This document shows positions 1 through 4,810 of a stretch of 5,457 bases of DNA, piece after piece. Source of the stretch: CAKOSP01 sp964370755 (lineage in GTDB: Bacteria; Bacillota_I; Bacilli_A; RF39; UBA660). The notes beneath the pieces are model-generated. The model made no database searches, was not told the origin of the DNA, and saw nothing but the letters and a program-made list of their open reading frames with translations. Location of the stretch: contig CAYJKL010000041.1 in the NCBI GenBank assembly GCA_964370755.1, positions 1-5,457 on the forward strand, read 5' to 3'. The first letter of the stretch is position 1, and every line of letters starts with the position of its first letter. Made by a program: the position numbers and the translations under genes.

Positions 1-785
1 TTATTAGCAAGTGCTATATTTTCTTTTAAATATATTGCATCTTTTCTACTAATTTTATATAAATAAACAAAATCAGCTTCTATATTATTGCCACCAATAT
101 CAAGAGTTTCAGTTGCTGTAAGTATTCCTTTATTAAATATAGAAACTTCTGTTTTACTAGCTCCTATATTAACAACTGCACCTATTGAATCTTTAGAAAT
201 ATCACTTTTAAATTCATAATAATCTCCAAGTGGATTTATAACAGTATCAATTACCTCAATATTCAACTTTTCTAAAACTTTTGTAATATTTAATACATTC
301 TTTTTATTTGTGATAACTCCTACAACTTTTACTGTAAGTTTATCTGCTGTAACTCCTATAGGTGATGAAACTTTATCAACATCATTAATTATAAATCCTG
401 TTGGAAGAACACTTATAAGTTCTTCAGTGTCATCAACTTTGTTATATACTGATGCTTGCATAGCTCTTATTAAATCTTTATGATTAATCATTTTATCATC
501 ACGATTTATCGCACAAGAACGTTCAGAAATATAACATTTTGTATTATAACTAGGTACTGTTACTAGAACTTTATTTATTTCAAGTCCGAGCATACCATTT
601 GCTTTAGCAAAAGCATCTTTAATAGATATCATCGCACTTTCTGGATTAACAATGTAACCATTTTTTATGCCTCTAGAGCTTGTCTCAACGCAAGTTAAAA
701 TATTTAGTTTTCTTTTAAATATTTCACCAACAACAAGTTTGATTGTGTTAGTTCCTACATCTAAACTAGCAATAATTTTTCGCAT
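1..785 (-). CDS. ftsA: Cell division protein FtsA, C-terminal part cut off by window edge
   Basis: FtsA is the actin-like protein that tethers FtsZ filaments to the membrane and recruits later division proteins. The 261 visible residues begin with the nucleotide-binding phosphate-1 motif DVGTNTIKLVVGE (9-21). The FtsA-specific 1C (SHS2) subdomain follows at about 83-165, with the phosphate-2 strand VVNIGASKTEVSIF (204-217) and the conserved segment LDIGGNNIEADF (228-239) after it. Family knowledge: full FtsA is usually about 400 residues or more, so roughly the last third, with the membrane-binding tail, lies outside. Phosphate 2 has Asn where many members have Asp. The ATG at 783-785 was chosen because GGAGAG (791-796) lies 5 nt upstream and the protein then starts like its relatives (MRKIIASLDVG). 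It lies 442 nt beyond truB and probably has its own promoter. ftsZ may follow outside the window, but this cannot be seen. Confidence 0.93.
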   Translation of the reverse strand, partial: MRKIIASLDVGTNTIKLVVGEIFKRKLNILTCVETSSRGIKNGYIVNPESAMISIKDAFAKANGMLGLEINKVLVTVPSYNTKCYISERSCAINRDDKMINHKDLIRAMQASVYNKVDDTEELISVLPTGFIINDVDKVSSPIGVTADKLTVKVVGVITNKKNVLNITKVLEKLNIEVIDTVINPLGDYYEFKSDISKDSIGAVVNIGASKTEVSIFNKGILTATETLDIGGNNIEADFVYLYKISRKDAIYLKENIALAN

Positions 786-813
786 ACAAACTCTCCATTT
801 ATCCTTCTAGATA

Positions 814-843
814 ATTATAACCTAAAACTATGTATTTTATCAA
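814..843 (-). promoter_or_regulatory. Candidate ftsA proximal promoter
   Basis: On the minus strand, TTGATA (838-843) is followed after 18 nt by a perfect TATAAT (814-819). The predicted start near 807 would give a leader of about 22 nt containing the ftsA Shine-Dalgarno. The -35 box matches consensus in 5 of 6 positions. AT-rich background makes chance matches likely, but position and quality are good for a sigma-A type promoter. Confidence 0.62.
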
Positions 844-892
844 GAGTTTTTAGTATTTCTTTAAAAATTATTCAATTTTCCCAAATAAAATT

Positions 893-921
893 ATTATATA
901 ATAAAAATGTTAAAATACCAA
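893..921 (-). promoter_or_regulatory. Candidate ftsA distal promoter
   Basis: On the minus strand, TTGGTA (916-921) is followed after exactly 17 nt by TATAAT (893-898). The start would be near 886, giving a leader of about 100 nt for ftsA. Its -35 box lies in the loop of the weak hairpin at 908-932, so the promoter reading and the terminator reading of this stretch compete. It is less certain than the proximal promoter. Confidence 0.4.
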
Positions 922-932
922 TATTTTTAACA
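903..932 (-). terminator. Weak AT-only hairpin with T-run, possible backup terminator
   Basis: TGTTAAAA (908-915) and TTTTAACA (925-932) form an 8-bp stem with a 9-nt loop. On the minus strand the stem is followed by five Ts (903-907). It could stop read-through from the upstream operon before ftsA. The stem has only one G-C pair, so it is probably inefficient. Confidence 0.3.
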
Positions 933-974
933 ATATGTTCGCTTGACAATATGAAAACTTTATTGCTATATTGT
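930..974. repeat. Three ACAATAT copies around the plus-strand promoter
   Basis: ACAATAT occurs directly at 930-936 and 946-952 (the longer unit ACAATATG is repeated with 16-nt periodicity) and inverted as ATATTGT at 968-974. The second copy overlaps the end of the -35 box and the inverted copy overlaps the -10 box. This could be an operator for a repressor of the divergent or plus-strand transcript. AT-rich 7-mers recur by chance, so the call is tentative. Confidence 0.3.
943..972 (+). promoter_or_regulatory. Strong plus-strand promoter driving the micropeptide transcript
   Basis: A consensus TTGACA (943-948) is followed after 18 nt by TATATT (967-972), which is preceded by the TG of an extended -10 (TGCTATATT, 964-972). 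The predicted start is near 979. It points away from ftsA toward the 3' end of truB, so the only content it can express before the plus-strand terminator is the 11-codon ORF and its structured leader and tail. This is the best promoter match I see in the intergenic region. Confidence 0.7.
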
Positions 975-985
975 TTATAGGAATT

Positions 986-1040
986 ACTTGAAGATTAAGT
1001 ATTTGCCTCCATTTTTCAAGTTCATCTTAGAAAGGAGGCT
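986..1040 (+). promoter_or_regulatory. 5' leader structure masking the micropeptide ribosome site
   Basis: GCCTCC (1005-1010) is perfectly complementary to GGAGGC (1034-1039), the core of the Shine-Dalgarno AAAGGAGG. ACTTGAA (986-992) can pair instead with TTCAAGT (1015-1021), so two partly alternative folds exist. The segment 993-1004 can also pair over 12 bp (two G-U pairs) with 1089-1100 beyond the ORF. Together these suggest that translation of the peptide depends on RNA folding. Structure was judged by eye only. Confidence 0.5.
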
Positions 1041-1047
1041 TGATATT

Positions 1048-1083
1048 ATGTTTCTTCTACTAATTATATTAGTATTAGTCTAA
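1048..1083 (+). CDS. 11-residue wholly hydrophobic micropeptide
   Basis: The ORF encodes MFLLLIILVLV and then TAA: five Leu, two Ile, two Val, one Phe, and no polar residue after Met. It is preceded by AAAGGAGG (1031-1038) with 9-nt spacing to ATG, one of the best ribosome sites in the window, and by a good promoter. No family is recognised. Two readings fit. One is a membrane-active peptide of a type I toxin-antitoxin locus; the core resembles the Leu/Ile/Val stretch of Ibs toxins, although those are about 18-19 residues. The other is a leader peptide sensing branched-chain aminoacyl-tRNA. The frame is open upstream, and a TTG at 988 preceded by AGGA would give 31 residues, but the ATG has much the better ribosome site. 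Being so short, it could also be a chance ORF. Confidence 0.5.
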   Translation: MFLLLIILVLV

Positions 1084-1117
1084 ATAAAAAGTACTTAATT
1101 CCGTAGAATTAAGTACT
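1081..1117 (-). terminator. Intrinsic terminator of the nusA-truB operon (minus strand)
   Basis: A perfect 12-bp stem, AGTACTTAATTC (1090-1101) with GAATTAAGTACT (1106-1117) and a 4-nt loop, is followed on the minus strand by TTTTTATTT (1081-1089). It lies about 110 nt beyond the truB stop and is the best candidate for ending the operon transcript and the predicted small minus-strand RNA. The same hairpin forms in the plus transcript, directly after the micropeptide stop, but there it lacks a T-run. Confidence 0.75.
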
Positions 1118-1158
1118 AGCAAACAGTGGCAAGTACTTAAACACGACTTTAAGTACTT
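1090..1158. repeat. Four-arm AAGTACTTAA repeat forming mutually exclusive hairpins
   Basis: Arms are 1 (1090-1101), 2 (1106-1117), 3 (1131-1141) and 4 (1148-1158), all built on the palindromic core AGTACT flanked by TTAA. Arms 1:2 pair over 12 bp and 3:4 over 11 bp. Arm 2 (TTAAGTACT, 1109-1117) also pairs perfectly over 9 bp with arm 3 (AGTACTTAA, 1132-1140), which would disrupt the 3:4 terminator. This is the topology of a transcription attenuator. As the repeat is self-complementary, both strands can form it. Confidence 0.75.
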
Positions 1159-1166
1159 CCTTTTTT
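1131..1166 (+). terminator. Intrinsic terminator of the plus-strand micropeptide transcript
   Basis: AAGTACTTAAA (1131-1141) and TTTAAGTACTT (1148-1158) form a perfect 11-bp stem with a 6-nt loop. Two C residues and six Ts (1161-1166) follow on the plus strand. It ends a predicted transcript of about 190 nt starting near 979 and prevents it from running antisense into truB. Pairing of arm 2 with arm 3 would prevent this hairpin from forming. Confidence 0.7.
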
Positions 1167-1170
1167 ATTT

Positions 1171-1191
1171 TATGTAAGTTTTTCTTACATA
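1171..1191 (-). other. 8-bp hairpin at the 5' end of the predicted minus-strand RNA
   Basis: TATGTAAG (1171-1178) and CTTACATA (1184-1191) form a perfect stem with a 5-nt homopolymer loop. No T-run follows it on the minus strand, so it is not an ordinary terminator there. It could stabilise the 5' end of a small RNA starting near 1188, losing its outermost pairs, or the 3' UTR of truB. Confidence 0.4.
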
Positions 1192-1194
1192 TTC

Positions 1195-1223
1195 ATTATA
1201 ACACAAACGAATCTCTATTTCTA
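1195..1223 (-). promoter_or_regulatory. Extended -10 promoter just downstream of truB
   Basis: On the minus strand a perfect extended -10, TGTTATAAT (1195-1203), is preceded at 17-nt spacing by TAGAAA (1218-1223), which matches the -35 consensus in 4 of 6 positions. It begins right after the truB stop and would drive transcription into the hairpin repeats rather than into any coding gene before ftsA. A perfect TATAAT with the TG extension can work with a weak -35. Confidence 0.5.
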
Positions 1224-1227
1224 CCAC

Positions 1228-2064
1228 CTAAAGCATTACTTTTATTTTTCCTTGATTAGAAATAAATTCATATATAGCTATTTCTTCACTTTTATTTTTC
1301 ATTAAATATAATCCATTACTTACTTCTAAAGTTAATTTCGAACCATTTTTCACTTTAAAATAAATATCTTCATTCATATCAAACACATTAATATTTAAAG
1401 CATTTTCAACATTTAGTATTTTATAATCACCATTTTTTACATCTTCAAGCGTATATGAATCATCAAGTTTAAACAACCCTTGTTTAGTTCTAATTAAACT
1501 ATCCATAACTCCTAAAACGCCAAGTTCATTACATATATCTCTTATAAATGATCTGATGTATGTTCCCTTACTTACACTAACCTTAAATTTAAAACCACTC
1601 ACATAAAAATCAAGTAACTCTGCATTATATATATTTACCATTCTTTTAGGTAAAATTACATCTTCATTATTTCTAGCATATTCATATAACTTTCTCCCAT
1701 TTATTTTAACTGAAGAATATTTAGGAACTTCTTGTTCATAAGAACCAATATACTTATTTAGTATATTTTGTACATCTGTTTTAGATACCTCAAACTTCTC
1801 TTCTTCTAAAACATTACCAGTAATGTCTAGCGTATCTGTATTTATACCAAACCTCACACTTGCTATATACTCTTTATCTAAACTAGTTATTAAATCAACT
1901 AATTTTGTGTATGTACCCAAACATACTACTAAAACACCTGTTGCCATAGGATCAAGAGAACCACTATGACCTATTTTCTTCATAGTAAAAATGTGGTTAA
2001 GTTTATTAACCACATCCCTACTAGTCATATCTTTTTCTTTATTTATAACTAAAATACCTTTCAT
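1228..2064 (-). CDS. truB: tRNA pseudouridine(55) synthase TruB
   Basis: TruB converts U55 of the T-loop to pseudouridine in nearly all elongator tRNAs and helps tRNA fold. The 278 residues carry the N-terminal ILVINKEKDMTSRDVV block. The catalytic motif GHSGSLDPMATGVL (32-45) follows, with the nucleophile Asp38. Next come the DKEYIASVRFG segment (63-73), the VPKYSSVKINGRKLYEYAR region (113-131) and KGTYIRSFIRDI (166-177). Family knowledge: GHSG-LDP around the Asp is the TruB signature. The C-terminal 50 residues form a short tail of the kind seen in many bacterial TruB proteins. It starts 2 nt after the rbfA stop; its Shine-Dalgarno AAGGAT (2069-2074) overlaps the end of rbfA, so translation is probably coupled. 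It is the last gene of the operon. ribF, often found next in Bacilli, does not follow. Confidence 0.96.
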   Translation of the reverse strand: MKGILVINKEKDMTSRDVVNKLNHIFTMKKIGHSGSLDPMATGVLVVCLGTYTKLVDLITSLDKEYIASVRFGINTDTLDITGNVLEEEKFEVSKTDVQNILNKYIGSYEQEVPKYSSVKINGRKLYEYARNNEDVILPKRMVNIYNAELLDFYVSGFKFKVSVSKGTYIRSFIRDICNELGVLGVMDSLIRTKQGLFKLDDSYTLEDVKNGDYKILNVENALNINVFDMNEDIYFKVKNGSKLTLEVSNGLYLMKNKSEEIAIYEFISNQGKIKVML

Positions 2065-2066
2065 AA

Positions 2067-2408
2067 TTATCCTTCATGAATTTTTTCAATTATTTTTTCA
2101 ATATTATTTCCATATTCAATAGATTTATCATAAGAAAATCTTAAATTCGGAATATGTCTTACTTCTAAATAATGAGCAAGTTTACCTCTTAAAAAATGAG
2201 ATGCTTCATTAAGCTCTTTTTCTAAATCTTCATGAGTCATATCTAAAAGTGAAGTAAAAAATATATTTGCATAACTTAAATCATTAGTTACAGTGCAGCC
2301 AGTAATAGTTATACTTCTCATTATTTCATCTCTAGTTTCAGTTAATAAAATATTACTTAGATATCTAGTGATATCTGATGCAAGTCTTTTTATTTTATGA
2401 CTAGCCAT
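2067..2408 (-). CDS. rbfA: 30S ribosome-binding factor RbfA
   Basis: RbfA is a small KH-fold protein that binds late 30S precursors near the 16S rRNA 5' helix and supports maturation and cold growth. The 113 residues are a normal family length. Visible hallmarks are the RLASDITRYLSNIL start (8-22), the central strand DLSYANIFFT (43-52), and the conserved VRHIPNLRFSYDKSIEYGNNIEKII segment (83-107), matching the family's R-x-x-P-x-L-x-F-x-x-D-x-S-x-x-x-G pattern. The ATG overlaps the infB stop by one base (TAATG), with GAGGTG (2417-2422) 8 nt upstream inside infB. It is therefore translationally linked to infB, as is common for this pair. Confidence 0.95.
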   Translation of the reverse strand: MASHKIKRLASDITRYLSNILLTETRDEIMRSITITGCTVTNDLSYANIFFTSLLDMTHEDLEKELNEASHFLRGKLAHYLEVRHIPNLRFSYDKSIEYGNNIEKIIEKIHEG

Positions 2409-4510
2409 TATCTTTTCACCTCAACCATTTCAAAACATGTAATTACATCACGTTCTTTGATGTCATCATATTTATCAAGTGTTATACCACATTCAAAACC
2501 TTTTTTAACTTCTTTAGCGTTATCTTTTTCCCTTTGAATACTTGCAATTTTAGTTTCAGCAATAATTATTCCATCTCTTATAACTCTAGCTTGAGTACCA
2601 CTTTTAATAATACCATCTGTTACATAACTTCCTGCGATATTACCAACTTTACTAAATTTAAATATTTTTCTGATTTCAGCAGAACCAAGTTCTTTTTCTT
2701 CAAATTCAGGTTCAAGCATACCAGTCATTGCAGATTCCATATCTTCAACTAATTTATAAATAATAGTATAAAGTCTAATATCTACATTATGATCTTTAGC
2801 TAAGTCTTTAACACCGACATTAGTCGCTACATTAAATCCTAAAATAATTGCTCCTGAAGCACTTGCAAGAACTACATCATTTTCAGTAATAGCACCTATT
2901 CCAGAACGCACTACTTTAACAACTACTCCATCAACATCTATTTTTTCAAGCGATCCTTTAACTGCTTCTTCAGAACCTCTAACATCTGCCTTTAAAACAA
3001 CATTAACTTCTTTTTGACCACTGTTAATATTAGCAAATAAATCATCAAGAGTTACTGCCTTTTTATTTTGAGTAGCTAACTTAGCTTGATCACTTCTCAT
3101 TGATGCTATTTTTTTAGCTTCAACTTCAGTTTCAAATGCCATAAATTTATCACCAGCAGATGGATTATCTGTTAAACCAGTAATTTCAACTGGACTACTT
3201 GGACCAGCTTCAAGCACTGCTTCCCCTAAATCATTTTTCATAGATCTAATTTTAGCATAAGATGTACCAACAACTATTGGGTCTCCTATTCTAAGAGTAC
3301 CATTTTGAATTAAAAACGATCCTACTCCACCAACATTTTTATCATGTCTTGATTCTATAACTGCACCTATAGCGTATCTATTAGGATTTGCTTTATAATC
3401 GTTTACTTCAGCAATTGTTATAATTGTTTCAAGTAAATAATCAATACCTTCACCTGTGATACAAGAAATATTTATAAAAGGATATTCCCCACCCCAAGTT
3501 TCTGGTGTAATATTTATTTCAGCAAGTTCAGTCATAACTCTATCTACATTTGCAGTAGGTTTATCTATTTTATTTACCGCTACTATTAAAGGAACTTTAG
3601 CATTAAGAGCATGTTCTATAGCTTCTTTAGTTTGAGGCATTACACCATCATCTGCTGCTACTATAATTATAACTATATCAGTTACACTAGTACCTCTAGC
3701 TCTCATACCAGTAAATGCCGCATGTCCTGGAGTATCTATAAATGTAATTTTTTCTCCATTGTGATCTATTTGGTATGCTCCAATTGCTTGAGTTATACCA
3801 CCAGCTTCACCACTTACAACATTACTTTTTCTAATATAGTCAAGTAAACTTGTTTTACCATGATCTACATGCCCCATAATTGTAACAATAGGTGCTCTTT
3901 TAACCAAATCTTCTTCTTTATCAAATATTTCATATTCTTCAAAATTAGATACATCTTGAGTTTCTTCAGTCTTAAGTTTCTTTTTGTATTCAGAAGCAAG
4001 CATATCAGCCACTTCAAAATCTATCGCATCATTAATACCAATCATTAAACCAAGAGTTATTAATTTTTTAATAAGCTCAGCTGGATTAATAACCATACTT
4101 TCCGCAAATTCATATAAAGTCATACCCTCTTTAAATACTACTACACTTTCATCAGCGGCATTTTTTTGAAGTTTACTTTTATTTTTATACATTTCCTTTT
4201 TAAGATTTTTAAACTCTTCTTTTATTTCAGCTTTTTTCTTAAGTTTTTGTTTTGTATCAGTATTTTTAATAGTTTTATTAATATTATTTTTAATAATAAT
4301 TTCATCTACTTTTTCTTCAATTTCTTCATCTTCATCATATGTAATTTCATTTTCAGTAGATATTAAATTAATCGAACTATCAAGCATTATGATATCATCT
4401 TCAGTTAGTGTATCATCTGCACTACCTACTTTGATATCTAGTAAACTACATTCCTTAAGTATTTCTGCTACGGATAAATTTGCTTCTTCTGCATAACTTT
4501 TTACTGTCAT
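2408..4510 (-). CDS. infB: Translation initiation factor IF-2
   Basis: IF-2 is the GTPase that places fMet-tRNA on the 30S subunit and promotes 50S joining. The 700 residues show a first IF2_N-like domain (1-50), a charged Lys/Glu linker (about 55-120), and a second IF2_N domain (123-175). The GTPase domain begins near 206: G1 GHVDHGKT (213-220), switch GGITQ (237-241), G3 DTPGH (259-263), G4 NKID (313-316) and G5 near SCITGEG (349-355). Domain II includes LIQNGTLRIGD (400-410). The C1 domain starts near LKADVRGSEEAV (506-517), and the fMet-tRNA-binding C2 domain holds IRKIFKFSKVGNIAGSYV (613-630) to the end. A strong AGGAGG (4519-4524) lies 8 nt before ATG. A single Trp (339) is encoded by TGG. 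It follows rnpM by 19 nt, with no ylxQ between them. Confidence 0.98.
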   Translation of the reverse strand: MTVKSYAEEANLSVAEILKECSLLDIKVGSADDTLTEDDIIMLDSSINLISTENEITYDEDEEIEEKVDEIIIKNNINKTIKNTDTKQKLKKKAEIKEEFKNLKKEMYKNKSKLQKNAADESVVVFKEGMTLYEFAESMVINPAELIKKLITLGLMIGINDAIDFEVADMLASEYKKKLKTEETQDVSNFEEYEIFDKEEDLVKRAPIVTIMGHVDHGKTSLLDYIRKSNVVSGEAGGITQAIGAYQIDHNGEKITFIDTPGHAAFTGMRARGTSVTDIVIIIVAADDGVMPQTKEAIEHALNAKVPLIVAVNKIDKPTANVDRVMTELAEINITPETWGGEYPFINISCITGEGIDYLLETIITIAEVNDYKANPNRYAIGAVIESRHDKNVGGVGSFLIQNGTLRIGDPIVVGTSYAKIRSMKNDLGEAVLEAGPSSPVEITGLTDNPSAGDKFMAFETEVEAKKIASMRSDQAKLATQNKKAVTLDDLFANINSGQKEVNVVLKADVRGSEEAVKGSLEKIDVDGVVVKVVRSGIGAITENDVVLASASGAIILGFNVATNVGVKDLAKDHNVDIRLYTIIYKLVEDMESAMTGMLEPEFEEKELGSAEIRKIFKFSKVGNIAGSYVTDGIIKSGTQARVIRDGIIIAETKIASIQREKDNAKEVKKGFECGITLDKYDDIKERDVITCFEMVEVKR

Positions 4511-4529
4511 TATTTATTCCTCCTCTTTC

Positions 4530-4802
4530 TTATTTTATATTTTCTTCTCCAAACTTTATAAGTTCATCATATACTTCATCACTTATACTAGTTTCAAAAA
4601 CTCTATCAAATACTTTCTTAGCCTTAGCTTTTTTTAGTACTTCAATATCCTTCTTAACATAAACACCACGTCCATTAACTTTTCCAGTTAAATCTACTTT
4701 ATATTCTTCTTCAGGTGTTCTTACTACTCTTATAAGTTCTATTTTAGGTAATTTCTCACGCGTTACAGCGCAAGTTCTCATAGGTATTTTTCTTTCTTTC
4801 AT
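4530..4802 (-). CDS. rnpM: RNase P modulator / YlxR family RNA-binding protein
   Basis: The 90 residues match the YlxR (DUF448) family. KIPMRTCAVTREKLPKIELIRVVRT (5-29) is followed by the signature VDLTGKVNGRGVYV (36-49) and a basic helical stretch (50-67). Family knowledge: YlxR is a small nucleic-acid-binding protein almost always encoded between nusA and infB. Work on the B. subtilis protein led to the name RnpM, for modulation of RNase P. The symbol here rests on family and position, and the function in this organism is inferred. ATG lies 8 nt past the nusA stop. Its Shine-Dalgarno AGAGG (4808-4812) overlaps that stop, so it is probably coupled to nusA translation. Confidence 0.93.
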   Translation of the reverse strand: MKERKIPMRTCAVTREKLPKIELIRVVRTPEEEYKVDLTGKVNGRGVYVKKDIEVLKKAKAKKVFDRVFETSISDEVYDELIKFGEENIK

Positions 4803-4810
4803 AAAAACCT

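Larger units (their letters stand above)
1081..1188 (-). ncRNA. Predicted small RNA antisense to the micropeptide transcript 3' part
   Basis: A minus-strand promoter (1195-1223) predicts a start near 1188, and the hairpin with T-run at 1081-1117 predicts the end, giving about 105 nt. The RNA would contain both AAGTACTTAA hairpins and be fully complementary to the plus transcript from the peptide stop codon to its terminator. No ORF with a convincing ribosome site is seen in it. It could be a separate regulatory RNA acting like a type I antitoxin, or simply the 3' UTR of the nusA-truB operon. Boundaries are inferred from promoter and terminator only. Confidence 0.4.

Noticed and set aside
984..1025. 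13-codon minus-strand ORF (starting MNLKNGGKY) across the leader region
   Set aside because: No Shine-Dalgarno or close promoter on that strand, and it lies beyond the minus-strand terminator at 1081-1117.
988..1083. TTG-started 31-residue extension of the micropeptide
   Set aside because: In frame and preceded by AGGA, but the predicted transcript starts only about 9 nt upstream and AAAGGAGG at 1031-1038 points clearly to the ATG at 1048. Kept as an alternative, not annotated.
786..1227. CRISPR, tRNA, T-box or known riboswitch in the intergenic region
   Set aside because: No regularly spaced repeats, no cloverleaf, and no T-box or recognised aptamer motif; the repeats present are hairpin arms.
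2017..2019. AGG codon in truB as a test for AGG reassignment (Arg to Met), reported in some uncultivated Bacilli
   Set aside because: A single AGG at TruB residue 16, where Arg is acceptable in the family, cannot decide it. The standard reading fits.
2534..4662. Plus-strand ORFs of 60-78 codons opposite infB and rnpM (for example 3611-3847 and 4166-4366)
   Set aside because: Low-complexity Phe/Ser/Tyr/Asn-rich shadows of the real minus-strand genes, and the IF2 reading frame explains the sequence fully.
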